64,000 nt of DNA from Paraburkholderia sp. (GCA_004322045.1 SCRN01000026.1:1-64000); one strand, 5' to 3'; positions 34,339 to 45,471 are shown, counted from the first letter of the stretch. Notes: a model not told the origin generated them from the letters alone. Numbers and translations: made by a program.

Positions 34339-35868
34339 TTGGATACGATCATTTTGTCGGACTGGCTCGGCGCCCGGCTCGAGCGCACCGCCGCCGAGCC
34401 CATGTACCGCCAGGTGCTGCGCCTCGTCCAACACGCCATTCTGAGCGGGCAACTCGCGCCCGGCACGAAGCTGCCGAGCTCCCGAACGCTGGCGGAAGAT
34501 CTCGACATCGCCCGCAATACCGTCCTGCGCGTATATGACCAATTGACCGCCGAAGGTTATGTGCTGTCAACCACAGGCAGCGGCACTTATGTGGCCGACA
34601 CGCGACCGGATGCCGCAGCCGTGCGGCCCCGCACGCTCATGCGCGCGAGCGAACCCGGTCCCGCTCGGGAAAACCGCGCTCACGCGAGCCTGTCCACCCG
34701 GGGCAGGCGTCTGATCGGCCGCGCGGGCGTGGCCCCCAAGCAATGGGGCGCGTTCATGCCCGGCGTGCCCGACGTAACCGAGTTTCCCACGCGCACGTGG
34801 AGCCGTTTGCAGGCCCGCCTGTGGAAGGAAGCCAACCCCGACTTGCTGACCTACGCGCCCGGCGGCGGCTACCGCCCCTTGCGGCGCGCGTTGTCCGACT
34901 ATCTACGCGTGGCGCGCTCGGTCAAATGCTCGCCCGACCAGATCATCATCACGACGGGTATACACCAATCGATGGACCTCGCCGTCCGGCTCTTGACCGA
35001 CGTCGGCGATCGCGCGTGGGTCGAAGAGCCTTGCTATTGGGGGGCGCGCAGCGTGCTGCAATCGGCTGGGCTGGAACTCGAGCCGATTCCCGTCGACGGC
35101 GAAGGCTTGAACCCGCTCGAGCTCGCGCAAGCCGCACCGCATGCGCCGCCCCGCCTTGCGGTCGTGACGCCCTCGCATCAGTATCCGCTTGGCATGGTGA
35201 TGAGCCTCGCGCGACGGCGCACGTTGCTCGAATATGCGCGAGAGCATGAAGTGTGGATCGTCGAAGACGATTACGACAGCGAGTTTCGCTATGGCAGCCG
35301 TCCGATTGCATCGTTGCAAGGGCTCGACGATGCGGGCCGCGTCATCTACGTGGGCAGTCTGGGCAAGATTCTCTATCCGGGGTTGCGCATCGGCTACATG
35401 GTCGCGCCGGAGCATTTGGTCGAAACCTTCCGCACCGGCGTGGCCGAGCTGTATCGCGAGGGGCAATTGATGCATCAAGCCGTGCTGGCCGAATTCATTC
35501 TGGGCGGCTACCTCACCTCTCACGTGCGGCGCATGCGTGCGCTCTATGGCGAGCGCCGGCAAATGCTGATCGATGCGATCACCGCGCGCTTCGGCGACAC
35601 GCTGCCCGTGATGGGCGACGAAGCCGGCCTCCACCTCGTGCTCGGGCTGCCCGATACAGCGGACGATCGGGCGGTGACGGCCGCGGCCTTCGAAGCGGGC
35701 GTGATCGTGCGGCCGCTGGCGGCCTACTACAGCAGCGAAGAAGTCGCGCGCCGCGGGCTGTTGCTTGGTTATGCCTGTGTGCCGAACGCCCGCATCGGGC
35801 CGGCGTTCGACACGCTCGCGCGCGTGATCGAACAGCATATGAATGTGGGCGCGAAGCAAGTCGCTTGA
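34339..35868 (+). CDS. MocR-type (GntR HTH + aminotransferase-like) regulator
   Basis: A protein of about 509 residues taking TTG at 34339 as start (AAGGGA 6 nt upstream); the frame also opens at a TTG at 34270, but that would place the promoter inside the gene. Residues 20-90 are a GntR winged helix (PMYRQVLRLVQHAILSGQL, then PSSRTLAEDLDIARNTVLRV). Residues 150-500 are a fold-type I PLP aminotransferase-like domain, with EDDYDSEFRY and the PLP-lysine region VGSLGKILYPGLRIGYM. MocR proteins such as GabR and PdxR use PLP adducts as signals. It probably controls the divergent amine/GABA-type importer. Confidence 0.92.
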   Translation: MDTIILSDWLGARLERTAAEPMYRQVLRLVQHAILSGQLAPGTKLPSSRTLAEDLDIARNTVLRVYDQLTAEGYVLSTTGSGTYVADTRPDAAAVRPRTLMRASEPGPARENRAHASLSTRGRRLIGRAGVAPKQWGAFMPGVPDVTEFPTRTWSRLQARLWKEANPDLLTYAPGGGYRPLRRALSDYLRVARSVKCSPDQIIITTGIHQSMDLAVRLLTDVGDRAWVEEPCYWGARSVLQSAGLELEPIPVDGEGLNPLELAQAAPHAPPRLAVVTPSHQYPLGMVMSLARRRTLLEYAREHEVWIVEDDYDSEFRYGSRPIASLQGLDDAGRVIYVGSLGKILYPGLRIGYMVAPEHLVETFRTGVAELYREGQLMHQAVLAEFILGGYLTSHVRRMRALYGERRQMLIDAITARFGDTLPVMGDEAGLHLVLGLPDTADDRAVTAAAFEAGVIVRPLAAYYSSEEVARRGLLLGYACVPNARIGPAFDTLARVIEQHMNVGAKQVA

Positions 35869-35899
35869 CGATGCGGCACGGCGGCAATGCATTGTGCGC

Positions 35900-38800
35900 T
35901 CAGCCAGCCGGCGTCAGATCCACCCGCGTCGCGGGGCCGTTATCCTTCATCCCTTCGGTCCCAAAGTGGGGCGGCCCGATCGTGATGCGACCGGCATCGA
36001 CCTTTTGGATCAAATATTGCCGAACGTTCTGCGCACGCTGCTCCGCAAGCGCGTGCAAGCTCGTATCGTCGACCGTTGCGTGGTAAGCCAACGCCCGCTT
36101 CATATCCTCATCGGGCAGCGTTTTGGTCAAGCCGATGAAATTGCGCGGCTTCTTGAAATCGGCGTTCTTGTACGCCTCCTTCAGATAACGGCTGTACTCG
36201 TCGGGGGACAGCGTCACCGTTGACGGATCGACCTGTTTCCCGCCGCTCGCCGTCGCCTTCGCCTTCTCCTGCTTGACGAGATCGTCGACATAAGCGAGCC
36301 GAAGCCCCGGCATGTCGACGTTCGCATTGGCGCGTCCGCTCAGCTCGAGCTTCACCGCGGTCTTGTCGTTCATCAACTTGGCAAGCGTGTCCAGTTTCTC
36401 GCGCGACCGATCGGTCAATGCAGCGGAACCCGGGGCAAAGGCGATGAATTGCAACTGTTGCGCGCTCGTCTCGCCACTCGCGCCGCCTCCGATTGCGTTC
36501 GCAAGCAGCGAGAACGGCGCGGTGACGGCCTTCTCGATCAAATGCACGACGGCGCTCCAAATCAGGCTGCCCAAGCTGAATTGCGGATTCGACAGCGATC
36601 CGGAAACGGGGATGTTGACGTCGATCTGACCGCGCGAGTTTTTCAGCAACGCAATCGCGAGACGCACGGGCAAGTGCGTTTCGGTATCGTTCTGCACATG
36701 TTCGCCGAACGTCAGTTGGTCGATGAATAGATGGTTCTGCGCCGTCAACTGGTCGTTTTCGAGCTTGTAATGGAGATCGACGTTCAGGCTGCCTCGCGTA
36801 ATCGGGTAGCCGGCGTACTTGAGCGAATAGGGCGTGAGGTTCTTCAAGCCGATGTCGTGCGCGCTCGCGCTCAGATCGAGCATGGGCTTGGGTGCGAGCG
36901 GGTTGGCCGTGCCGCGAATGGCGATCGGCCCGTTGTCGGCCAGGCTCGCGCTGATGTCGACCGGGGCCGGTGTCGCGACGTCGGTGCCGAACGTGCCGAT
37001 CGTCCCCGCGATGTCGACGAGGTTGGCCGTGTAGTTCGGCTTGACGAAGTCGTCCGTGTAATTCACATGGCCTTGCTGCAACACCACCTGACCGATGCGG
37101 GCATGCAACGGCGTCGAGGCCGAGCCGGTGGGCGGGGTGGTCTGCACGTGCGCGGTCGTCGTCGATGCTTTTTGCTTGGCTTGCGCCGACGCTTCCGATG
37201 CGGCGCGCCCCTCGGCAAGCACATCGTTCAGATTGAGTTTGCCGTTCGCATCGAGCAACACGCGCCCGAAAAACCGCGTAAACGTCACACGGGCGATGTC
37301 GAGATTGACGCCATGTTCGTCATAGCGCGCGTTGATGCCGCCGATCCCGAGCGTGCCCCATCCGGCCAGCGGCGCTGCGCTGATGCGGTCGAGCAGACGG
37401 ACGTCCACTAGCGCCGCACCCCCGCGATACGAGTAGGACGGCGCGCCGTTTGTCGGCATCGAGGCCTTCAACTGTCCGCGCGCATTCAACTGAGCGGCTG
37501 CGATTTTTGCATTGAGCCGGCTGCCGAAGTACGGTTCGAAGGGCGAAAGATCGAGCCGATTCGCCTGCACCGTCAGCGTCGCGGCGAGCGGGACAGGCAC
37601 GACGTCGCCGTCGATATTCAGCGTCCCCTTGCCGTTGAGCGAAGCCTCCAGCTTGACGGCAAGCGGCTTGCGCAGGTCTTCGGTGACGTTGCGCACATCG
37701 AGCTGAATCGGGGCGACGTGCAGCTTCACGGGGCGCGGCGCGGCTTCGTCCGTGATATCGGCGGAAGCGTCTCTCACCGCGAGTTCGCCGATCCTGTAGC
37801 GCCAGCCCGCCTGCGCGGCATTCGCCGGTTTCGATACGTCGCCGCGATTCGACTCGCGCGCGTGCCGCTCATGGGCGGCGCCGGGTGCCTGCGCCCGTTC
37901 TGAATGCGGGGTCGATTCCGGCGGTTCGGCCAGTTGTGTCAAGCTGATGCGGCCGTTCTTGCCGCGCGTGCCCGTCACCGCCAGCCCCGTCGCCTCGATC
38001 CGCTCGATGTCCGCCGCGCGGGCCGCCACATCGATGCCTTTGAGCGAGACCCGGCCTTGCGCCAGCGCAATGTCGGGCGCGGCGCCCTTCGCCGCGTCGG
38101 CGCCGGTCAGTTGCAACGCCTTCAGCGTCAGTTCCCCTGCGCCCACGCGCGCTTCGGCCACCGGATGCGACCAGTCGGCGTCGAGCGATAGCGATGCTCC
38201 CAGCCGGCCCGCCGCGATGCGCGCACGAGTGACACTGTCCAAATAGGGCTGTGCGATGGGCAAGGCCAACTCTTCGATCGACAGTTTGGCGTCGGCGCGC
38301 TTCGCAGCCAATGCGAGCGTGCCCGACGCCCCGATACTGCCGCCTTGCTTGAGCGCCGTTTGGATCGCATAGCGCGCCTTGGCATCGCCAAGCGTCGAAA
38401 AATCGTCGAGCGTCGCATTCAAGTTGGTCAAGTCGAGCGCGACGGGTCGATCGGGCACGCGATCCTCGAGGGCGACGCTGCCGTCGTTCAACGCAAAATG
38501 CTTGATCGACACGTCAAGGGGTGCGGGTTTAGCGGCGGCAATCTCGCCAGGCGTAGACGCCGCATCGGGCGCAGAGGCCGCCGAAGTGGCGCTCTCGGTG
38601 GCGCTCGCGGCCTGCGCCGCAGGCTCGCCGGCCGTTGCCGCCGGCTTGGGCGAAGATGCGGGAGCCGGAGCGAACGCGCGCGCAATGCTCAGTTCGCCCG
38701 AATGCTCGCGCAGCAAATGCAGCACCGGCTGGTCGAGCCGGATTTCATCGAAGCGATACACGCCCGCGAGCGGCTGCAGTCCCGCCGCGGCCACATGCAA

Positions 38801-39718
38801 GGCATGCGCCGAGAAAAACGGCGCGTGGGCCGTGTCGACGATGCGGGCATCGGTCAAATCGGCCGTGCCCGAGACGGTCAAGCTCGGTTTGTCCGCCGAC
38901 ATCACGAAGCGCAACTTCAAATCGCCGGCCAGCTTGCCGCTTTGCACTTCCAGCGGGAGTTTGGCCGGCGCATAAGACAATAAGCGCGGCACATCGAGGC
39001 CATCGAACGTGACGGCCACGTCCGATTCGCGCGTTTTCGAGAACGGCTTGGTCTTCCCCCGGATTTCGATCGGGCTGCCGTCCACGCGCGCGGACAAGCG
39101 CGGCGCGACGAAAATGTCGGTCTGCGCGGGCAGCGTGGCGATGAACGGCACGCCCAGCGAAAATGACTCGACGACATGATGCATGCCGAGTAGGCGATCG
39201 TCGAAATCGACGCGACCGTTTTCGACGGCGATGTTCGAGACCGAGAACAAGGTCGGCCCTGCTTGCGGTTTCGACGGTTTCGCGAACTTCTCGACGAGAT
39301 CGCTGAAGTTAAAGCGCTGCGCGTCGTAACGCACGACGTTGACCCGCGGGGAATCGATGCGCAGTTCCGTGACGATCGGCGCAAAGCGCAGCAGCGTCAT
39401 CCATGACGCGCGCACGACCAGGCGTTCCATGGCGGCGAACTCGCCCGCGCCGCCGCGTTCGCCCACGCGCAGGCCATCGACTTCGAGGCGAAGCGTGTAC
39501 GGATTGAGCGCCACCCGGCGAATCGATGCCGGCCGTGCGAGCGTTTGCGTGAGCTGCTGTTCGGCGATGTGCCGAATGAGCGGCGGCGCCGCGAAAAAGC
39601 CCAGCAACCCATACAGCGCGATGGCAATCACCACGCCGATCGCGGTACGGCGCGCCCTGCGCGACCGCATGGCTACCCCGAAGCGGGCCTGCGCGCTGCC
39701 CTTCGGTTCGTTCGTCAT
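35900..39718 (-). CDS. DUF748 family AsmA-like envelope protein
   Basis: A 1272-residue protein of the DUF748/AsmA superfamily. A short basic cytoplasmic N-terminus is followed by one membrane helix (about residues 26-46, GVVIAIALYGLLGFFAAPPL), then a very long periplasmic, beta-rich repetitive region. An alanine-rich low-complexity linker lies around residues 345-395. The C-terminal part has the DUF748 pattern (FAPGSAALTDRSREKLDTLA and AYHATVDDTSLHALAEQRAQ). AsmA-like proteins are thought to bridge the envelope and carry phospholipids, but DUF748 members remain largely uncharacterised. It stands alone, 67 nt from the DUF1254 gene. Confidence 0.88.
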   Translation of the reverse strand: MTNEPKGSAQARFGVAMRSRRARRTAIGVVIAIALYGLLGFFAAPPLIRHIAEQQLTQTLARPASIRRVALNPYTLRLEVDGLRVGERGGAGEFAAMERLVVRASWMTLLRFAPIVTELRIDSPRVNVVRYDAQRFNFSDLVEKFAKPSKPQAGPTLFSVSNIAVENGRVDFDDRLLGMHHVVESFSLGVPFIATLPAQTDIFVAPRLSARVDGSPIEIRGKTKPFSKTRESDVAVTFDGLDVPRLLSYAPAKLPLEVQSGKLAGDLKLRFVMSADKPSLTVSGTADLTDARIVDTAHAPFFSAHALHVAAAGLQPLAGVYRFDEIRLDQPVLHLLREHSGELSIARAFAPAPASSPKPAATAGEPAAQAASATESATSAASAPDAASTPGEIAAAKPAPLDVSIKHFALNDGSVALEDRVPDRPVALDLTNLNATLDDFSTLGDAKARYAIQTALKQGGSIGASGTLALAAKRADAKLSIEELALPIAQPYLDSVTRARIAAGRLGASLSLDADWSHPVAEARVGAGELTLKALQLTGADAAKGAAPDIALAQGRVSLKGIDVAARAADIERIEATGLAVTGTRGKNGRISLTQLAEPPESTPHSERAQAPGAAHERHARESNRGDVSKPANAAQAGWRYRIGELAVRDASADITDEAAPRPVKLHVAPIQLDVRNVTEDLRKPLAVKLEASLNGKGTLNIDGDVVPVPLAATLTVQANRLDLSPFEPYFGSRLNAKIAAAQLNARGQLKASMPTNGAPSYSYRGGAALVDVRLLDRISAAPLAGWGTLGIGGINARYDEHGVNLDIARVTFTRFFGRVLLDANGKLNLNDVLAEGRAASEASAQAKQKASTTTAHVQTTPPTGSASTPLHARIGQVVLQQGHVNYTDDFVKPNYTANLVDIAGTIGTFGTDVATPAPVDISASLADNGPIAIRGTANPLAPKPMLDLSASAHDIGLKNLTPYSLKYAGYPITRGSLNVDLHYKLENDQLTAQNHLFIDQLTFGEHVQNDTETHLPVRLAIALLKNSRGQIDVNIPVSGSLSNPQFSLGSLIWSAVVHLIEKAVTAPFSLLANAIGGGASGETSAQQLQFIAFAPGSAALTDRSREKLDTLAKLMNDKTAVKLELSGRANANVDMPGLRLAYVDDLVKQEKAKATASGGKQVDPSTVTLSPDEYSRYLKEAYKNADFKKPRNFIGLTKTLPDEDMKRALAYHATVDDTSLHALAEQRAQNVRQYLIQKVDAGRITIGPPHFGTEGMKDNGPATRVDLTPAG

Positions 39719-39784
39719 CGCACTGCTCCGTTCACGCTCGCTTGCCCCGCTCCGTTGAGATGGGCATCGCGCCCAGGTTCTCGC

Positions 39785-41281
39785 TTATCGGGATTCGACC
39801 TGCGGCGGCAGCCAACTGCCATCGGCCGCGCTCGGTTGCGGCGCGTATAGCCGCATCACAAGTTCGAACGGCCCCGGCGGCGCAGGCAGCCAGTTCGACT
39901 GATGCGCCCGAGCCGGCGGCTTCGACGACACATAGACGTCGATCGAGCCATCGCGATTGCGACGCAAACGATCGTGCGAGTCGATCGAGTGCCGAGGCAA
40001 CCGCCCGGGCGCCAGTTCGCCGTTCGGCGTGTAAGCCGTGATCGTCCAATAGGCGCGCACGGGCGGCAGGGCCTTGGAGGGGAAGTGCATCACATAAGTG
40101 CGGTCGCCGTCGAGCGGTTTGCCCGCACCATCGACCAAGGCGGTCGGGAACGCTTCGTCCTGCTTGGTCGCGACACCGGGATGGGCATAGGTTGCGTACG
40201 CCCGCAATGCGTAGTCGTCGCCGTAATGGCCGACGCTATCGCCCAGCCAGTTCCAGCCGTTGCCTGAAACGGCGTTGACCGGCGGCGTCTGCACGTGCTT
40301 GAAACCCTCGGCTACGCCCGCGGCGATCGCATCGGCCGAGCCGGGAGGGAAATGAGGCGCTTGCCCCGGCATCACCCCGATATCGGCCAGAACCTTGACG
40401 GCATGGGCATCGTCGGACGATGGTGGATCGTCGCGCAGCGCATCGGCCAATTTGCCGAAGAAAGCATCCGCATCGAGCTGAGCGACGGCCGCAGCGTTCG
40501 CGGCAAGCCCGGCCGATGCCTCGGCGATGCTTTCGTTCGCCTCAGCCGCATCGGCGTGGCCCGCGCGCCGCCCCCGCTTCGCGTGCTTGCCGCGCGCGGC
40601 ATGGCGTTCGTGTTCGTCGGCAAGATACGCCGACAGCGGCGCGACGCGCACCTCGTTCTCCAACCGGCGAGCCGCCGGCACCGCCCTCGCATCGAGCGCA
40701 GCGATGCGCACGCCAAACCATAGATTCTTGCTCGGCGCAGCGATGCGCACGACGTTCGAGGGCAGTTGGCCATCCCAACCCGGCGGCACGAGCGCGATGG
40801 TCTGCGGCTTGGGCGCCCCGGTCCGGGCGTTGGCGGTCGGCCCCGTCGACCAGACCACGTTCGTCCACATGTCGAGCACGCGAGCATCGAGGAAACGCCC
40901 ATGCGTGTCGGGCACCGACACGAGGACGGGTTCCTGCGACAAATCGAGCCACGCGTTCGCGGATAGCGTGTCAACGTCCGCCAGCGGCGGCCGTCCGTCC
41001 CCTTCCGTCGTCGTCACGGGCACCGGGTGCAAGGTGTTGAGCACCGCGCCCGCGTCCGTGCCGGCGCCGGCCAACGCCGCGGCGCGCGCCGTCGTCATCA
41101 CGACCAGCGGATAGCCGAACACGTATGAATCCACGACTTCGTCTTGAGTCCAGCCCGTCGCGTGCGGTGGAGGCGGCGCCTTGACCGGGGCGGCACACCC
41201 GGCAAAGACGACGGCGGCGACACACGCCAGCCAGGAGCGAGCCCCCGCGGGCAGCTTGAGATTTCGAGTTTTTGTTGTCAT
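39785..41281 (-). CDS. DUF1254/DUF1214 family lipoprotein
   Basis: A 498-residue protein; the start at 41281 gives a lipoprotein signal ([17 protein letters not shown]... VVFAGC, lipid on about Cys24). The DUF1254 part covers about 45-190 ([37 protein letters not shown]) and the DUF1214 part the C-terminal third ([36 protein letters not shown]). A charged insert rich in His, Arg and Ala (about 235-275) interrupts the middle. These paired domains are common in bacteria with no firm function. It shares direction with the DUF748 gene. Confidence 0.86.
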   Translation of the reverse strand: MTTKTRNLKLPAGARSWLACVAAVVFAGCAAPVKAPPPPHATGWTQDEVVDSYVFGYPLVVMTTARAAALAGAGTDAGAVLNTLHPVPVTTTEGDGRPPLADVDTLSANAWLDLSQEPVLVSVPDTHGRFLDARVLDMWTNVVWSTGPTANARTGAPKPQTIALVPPGWDGQLPSNVVRIAAPSKNLWFGVRIAALDARAVPAARRLENEVRVAPLSAYLADEHERHAARGKHAKRGRRAGHADAAEANESIAEASAGLAANAAAVAQLDADAFFGKLADALRDDPPSSDDAHAVKVLADIGVMPGQAPHFPPGSADAIAAGVAEGFKHVQTPPVNAVSGNGWNWLGDSVGHYGDDYALRAYATYAHPGVATKQDEAFPTALVDGAGKPLDGDRTYVMHFPSKALPPVRAYWTITAYTPNGELAPGRLPRHSIDSHDRLRRNRDGSIDVYVSSKPPARAHQSNWLPAPPGPFELVMRLYAPQPSAADGSWLPPQVESR

Positions 41282-41552
41282 GTGCACGGTCTGTTTTTTA
41301 CGAGGGCATCGGGCGGGCGACTCCACCTTCGCCGTTGTACGGCGTTCGACCCGGCCAGGATCTCGCGCCACTTCGATTCTCGTTCGAATCGCGAGAGCGT
41401 TGTATCGTATCCTCGGCCGCTAAGCAAGGATCAACCAAAACTCGAGGATAAAGCCGCAACACTCGCGCCCGCCGCTTTGAAGCTTAGACGTCGTCCGGCA
41501 AGTCTCACAATCTGCCCGGCAGAGCCGTCCGGCCGACAGCCGCCGACATCCC
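41282..41552. other. Intergenic stretch without recognisable gene
   Basis: The 348-nt divergent space between the DUF1254 lipoprotein gene and copA holds the copper-responsive promoter at its right end (41553-41583). In the remaining left part I see a GATTC/GAATC mini-repeat around 41386 and nothing that looks like a gene or RNA. Confidence 0.5.
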
Positions 41553-41583
41553 TTGACCTTCCAATCATGGGAAGGTCGATAGT
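41553..41583 (+). promoter_or_regulatory. CueR-type copper-responsive promoter of copA
   Basis: The 21-bp dyad ACCTTCC-N7-GGAAGGT (41556-41576) is the classic CueR box. It lies between TTGACC (-35, 41553-41558) and GATAGT (-10, 41578-41583) with a 19-nt spacer, the over-long spacing that MerR-family activators untwist. The copA ATG follows 47 nt later. No cueR gene is in the window. Confidence 0.92.
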
Positions 41584-41629
41584 GAATCATCTTGTTGCGG
41601 CCCCGGCCGTTTCCGTCATCAGAGTCCCC

Positions 41630-43951
41630 ATGACCGAACTCGCATCTTCCGATATCGCCGACACGCCGAGCGCCGAACTCGAGATCCAGGGCATGACCTG
41701 CGCCTCCTGCGCCAACCGGGTCGAAAAAGCCCTGGCGCGCGTCCCCGGCGTCACCGCCGCTTCCGTCAACCTTGCGACCGAGCGCGCCTCGGTGCGCACA
41801 TCGGGGCCGCTCGCACCCGTCGACGTCGACCGGCTCGTCAAAGCGGTCGTCGATGCCGGGTACGGGGCGCAGCCTGTCGTGTCGCAAACGCAAGAGGCCG
41901 ACACCGGCGAAAACGCTCCGACGACGGCCGAGGGAAACCGAGTGCGCCGCGCCCGGCGCGAATTGGCCGCGGTTGCCTTGTCGGCGTTGCTCAGTGCGCC
42001 GCTCACGCTGCCCATGCTGAGCGCACCGTTCGGCGTCGAAGCGGCCCTGCCCGCCTGGTTGCAACTCGTGCTCGCAAGCCTCGTCCAATTCGTGTCCGGC
42101 GCGCGCTTCTACGCTAGCGCTTATCGGGCCGTGCGCGCGCGAGCGGGCAACATGGATTTGCTCGTGGCGCTCGGCACATCGGCGGCGTACGGTTTGAGCG
42201 TGTGGCAGATGATCGTGCATCCCGGCGACACGATGCACCTGTATTTCGAGGCGTCCGCCGTCGTGATCACGCTCGTGCGGCTCGGCAAATGGCTCGAAGC
42301 GCGCGCCAAACGCGAAACGACCGACGCCATTCGCGCGCTGAGCGCACTCAGGCCGGAGCGAGCGCAAATCAAGGACGAACTCGGCAACGAGCGCGAGGTG
42401 CCGCTTGCGCAAGTGCGCGTCGGCACAGTGGTCATCGTCAAGCCCGGCGAACGCATGCCCGTCGACGGAACGATCGCGGCAGGCCGCACGCACGTGGACG
42501 AATCGTTGATCACCGGGGAAAGCCTGCCGGTCGCGAAAGGCCCAGGCGAGCATGTGACGGCCGGGTCGATCAACGGCGAAGGCGCGCTGGAGGTGACGAC
42601 GACGGCCACGGGCGCCGAAACCACACTCGCACGCATCATCCGGCTCGTCGAAAGCGCGCAGGCGGAAAAAGCGCCCATTCAACGGCTCGTCGATCGCGTG
42701 AGCGCCGTGTTCGTGCCCGCGATTCTCGTGTTGGCCGCGGCCACGTTCGGGTTGTGGCTGTTGGCGGGCGCTTCGGTGGAGACGGCGATTCTCGATGCGG
42801 TTTCGGTGCTCGTCATCGCCTGCCCATGCGCGCTCGGACTCGCGACGCCGGCCGCGATCATGGCGGGCACGGGCGTCGCGGCCCGGCGCGGCGTGTTGAT
42901 CAAAGACGCCGAAGCGCTCGAACTCGCACAGCGCGTGTCCGTCGTCGCATTCGACAAAACCGGCACGCTGACGGTCGGCAAGCCCCGGCTTACCGCGTTC
43001 GAGCCACTCGGAATGCTGCGTGACGAGGCGCTTGCGCTGGCCGCCGCCGTCGAGCGCGGCAGCGATCATCCGCTCGCCCGCGCGCTCGTTGCCGAGCACG
43101 AAGCACGCGCCGCGGGCGAACCGGCCTCGCCCGCGACGGCCGCAGCGGGCAATGCACGCACGCGCCTGCCAACCGCTGCGCACGCGCAAGCCGTCGCCGG
43201 CCGCGGCATGCAAGCACAGATCGACGGCGCCACGATGTGCGTCGGCAACGCACGCTGGCTTGCCGAACTGGCCATCGAGCCGCCGCCCGCGGCGCGCGAA
43301 CGAGCGGCGGAACTGGAAGCCGCGGGCAACACGATCTCTTGGCTGATGCGCCAGAGTGCAGGCGCCGTGCCTGCCGAGGCACTCGCGCTGATCGCATTCG
43401 GCGACAGCGTGAAGCCGACCGCTCGCATCGCCGTCGAACAATTGGCTGCGCGCGGCGTAAAAAGCGTGCTGATCACGGGCGACAATCGCGGAGCAGCCGC
43501 CACCGTGGCCGCCGCACTAGACATCGACGAGTACTACGCCCAGGTGCTGCCGTCGGACAAGGCGGACATCGTCGCGCAGTTGAAGGCGGGTACGGGGCAG
43601 ATCGTCGCCATGGTCGGCGACGGTATCAACGACGCGCCCGCGCTAGCCGCGGCCGACATCGGCATCGCCATGGCAACCGGAACCGACGTCGCTATGCACG
43701 CAGCCGGCATTACGCTGATGCGCGGCGATCCGGCGCTCGTCGCCGATGCGATCGACATCTCGCGCCGCACTTATCGCAAGATCCAGCAGAACTTGTTTTG
43801 GGCGTTCGTCTACAACCTAATCGGCATTCCGCTCGCCGCGCTCGGGCTGCTGAACCCGATGCTGGCGGGGGCTGCGATGGCCTTCTCGAGCGTCAGCGTC
43901 GTCACCAACGCGCTGTTGCTCAAGCGGTGGAAGGGCGTCGAGCGCGCTTGA
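41630..43951 (+). CDS. copA: Copper-exporting P1B-type ATPase CopA
   Basis: A 773-residue P1B-1 ATPase in the inner membrane that exports Cu(I). I start at 41630 ([10 protein letters not shown]), downstream of the copper promoter; the frame is open further upstream, but those codons precede or overlap the promoter. One heavy-metal-associated domain carries C24 and C27 (GMTCASC). Eight membrane segments are expected; the transport-site CPC is C398-P-C400, the phosphorylation site D442-KTG, the HP motif is GSDHPLA, and the hinge is [12 protein letters not shown]. The final helices include [15 protein letters not shown]. It stands alone, with no copper chaperone gene adjacent. Confidence 0.96.
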   Translation: MTELASSDIADTPSAELEIQGMTCASCANRVEKALARVPGVTAASVNLATERASVRTSGPLAPVDVDRLVKAVVDAGYGAQPVVSQTQEADTGENAPTTAEGNRVRRARRELAAVALSALLSAPLTLPMLSAPFGVEAALPAWLQLVLASLVQFVSGARFYASAYRAVRARAGNMDLLVALGTSAAYGLSVWQMIVHPGDTMHLYFEASAVVITLVRLGKWLEARAKRETTDAIRALSALRPERAQIKDELGNEREVPLAQVRVGTVVIVKPGERMPVDGTIAAGRTHVDESLITGESLPVAKGPGEHVTAGSINGEGALEVTTTATGAETTLARIIRLVESAQAEKAPIQRLVDRVSAVFVPAILVLAAATFGLWLLAGASVETAILDAVSVLVIACPCALGLATPAAIMAGTGVAARRGVLIKDAEALELAQRVSVVAFDKTGTLTVGKPRLTAFEPLGMLRDEALALAAAVERGSDHPLARALVAEHEARAAGEPASPATAAAGNARTRLPTAAHAQAVAGRGMQAQIDGATMCVGNARWLAELAIEPPPAARERAAELEAAGNTISWLMRQSAGAVPAEALALIAFGDSVKPTARIAVEQLAARGVKSVLITGDNRGAAATVAAALDIDEYYAQVLPSDKADIVAQLKAGTGQIVAMVGDGINDAPALAAADIGIAMATGTDVAMHAAGITLMRGDPALVADAIDISRRTYRKIQQNLFWAFVYNLIGIPLAALGLLNPMLAGAAMAFSSVSVVTNALLLKRWKGVERA

Positions 43952-44029
43952 GGCCCGTGCTCGCAGCGCATGCGGACGTCCCGCCTCGACCGTTGCGCCC
44001 GATGCTTTGACCGGGCGGCCGGCAGCAGG

Positions 44030-45136
44030 TCAATGCGCGGCGGGCTTGGACCTTTCGGCGGTGTGCCGGGCATGCGCCCCCGTGGCGCGTTTGGCCGGCT
44101 GTTGCGCGGTGGCCGCTGGGGCAGCGCCATCCGCGGGCGATGCGGATCGTTCCGCCCCTTGCCCTCGAACCGGGAGCGCCGATACCGCGCTCGCCAGACT
44201 CGCCAATGCGGCTTGCTGCTGGCTCAACGCCGATTGAACCTGCTGCTGCGCAGCCTCCGAGCGATGCACGAACCCGATCAACGCCACCGTCTGCGCTACC
44301 GATACGATCAGCAGTAGCGCAAGAACAGCCAACGTGAGCCCAAGCCAGTGCCGCGTGCGACGCCAGCGCGCTTGTGCCGCGTGCTGCGCTTGATCGAACG
44401 CCGCTTGGAGCGATGCAACGGTTTGGGTGAGCGCGTTCGCGTCCAGGCCGTCGAACGGCTGCGCCGTTTCGTGCTCGGCGCCACCGGCGAAAGCGGGTTG
44501 CTCGGCGGGCGGGAGCGCCAGCACCTGCGCACTATTCCCCGCGCGCTTGCTGTCGCCCGCGCTCAATGGAATCGCGCCCGCTTGGGCCGCGGTGCCTTTA
44601 GCTGCGGCGCGCATCGCATCGGCAGGCCCGCGCGCGCCTTGCTGCCGCACGCTAGCCAGCGCCGCCCCCGGCGAGAGCAGCGGCACACGTTGGGAAGCGG
44701 GCGAAGCGCCGTCGGGCGAACCCGCTGCGACGATGGGCGCCTGTGCCGTAACCAACTTTTCTTCGGCGATGGGCTTCTGTGCTGTAACCGGCTTCTCTTC
44801 GGCAAGCGCACTGCCGCCGGGCAAGTTTGCGCCTTCGGTCACGCCTGCTGGCTCGCCCGCCGCGCGCTGCCCACGGGGCGTCATCGAGACAAAGGCCTCG
44901 GCGGGCAACTCGAAGCCAAGCAGCGTCCCCTGGCGCGGATCGAAGTGCAGCGACGGCATATTCTCGCCCGCCTCGCCCGCCTCGTCGCGCAGCACTTGCG
45001 GTTGCGGTTCCGGTTGCGGATCGACGGCGGTGCGCGCCGCGCCGTGCTCATCGCCGGCGAAAGCCGCGCGGGCCCGGCCTTTCGCCTGTTTGACGCCTCG
45101 TGAACGAGAAGAGAAGGATGCTGCGGAATCTGCCAT
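44030..45136 (-). CDS. Unknown single-pass membrane protein
   Basis: A 368-residue protein that I do not recognise. It starts at 45136 (MADSAASFSS) after a long basic N-terminus; residues 30-265 are Ala/Pro/Gly-rich and probably disordered, and contain an internal duplication of EEK(P/L)VTAQ(K/A)PI near residues 112-135. One membrane helix lies at about 268-290 (HWLGLTLAVLALLLIVSVAQ), then a short predicted helix rich in Gln and Ala (RSEAAQQQVQSALSQQQAAL) that could form a coiled coil, and an Ala/Lys/His-rich C-tail. No catalytic motif is visible. It is convergent with copA and divergent from the AGE gene. Confidence 0.7.
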   Translation of the reverse strand: MADSAASFSSRSRGVKQAKGRARAAFAGDEHGAARTAVDPQPEPQPQVLRDEAGEAGENMPSLHFDPRQGTLLGFELPAEAFVSMTPRGQRAAGEPAGVTEGANLPGGSALAEEKPVTAQKPIAEEKLVTAQAPIVAAGSPDGASPASQRVPLLSPGAALASVRQQGARGPADAMRAAAKGTAAQAGAIPLSAGDSKRAGNSAQVLALPPAEQPAFAGGAEHETAQPFDGLDANALTQTVASLQAAFDQAQHAAQARWRRTRHWLGLTLAVLALLLIVSVAQTVALIGFVHRSEAAQQQVQSALSQQQAALASLASAVSALPVRGQGAERSASPADGAAPAATAQQPAKRATGAHARHTAERSKPAAH

Positions 45137-45471
45137 AGCGTGTGGTGGCGGCCGCGGCCTGGCGCGGCGCATTGGAATGGTGATCGAGCGTGTTGCAAAC
45201 GCGGCATTGTCTCACGATCGATCGGGCCTGCGTCCCCGCGGTCGCACGGCGATTGGGTCGTCACCGGCCCTCCCTCATGTCGGCATGCCCATTGCCATTC
45301 TCCTCGCCGTTCGCGGCTTCTTCATGCAGCGCCCGCACGCCAGGCGCGTTGCGCAACATCTGGCAAACGTATCGGCCGGCCTGCCGCGCACCGAGCCTTT
45401 GGATTATGCTTTGCGCTTTGCGCGATGCTTTACGCGGCACGCGCCACCTCGTCTCCGAGCCATTTCGCATC
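45137..45471. other. Intergenic stretch without recognisable gene
   Basis: A 335-nt divergent space between the unknown membrane-protein gene and the AGE-family gene. The frame of the AGE gene stays open through it, but the translated sequence is not family-like. I see no clear operator, terminator or RNA. Confidence 0.5.

Noticed and set aside
41420-43441. A 673-codon open frame antisense to copA
   Set aside because: The protein is low-complexity Arg/His/Gly-rich sequence mirrored from copA codons, with no family pattern; a GC-rich antisense shadow.
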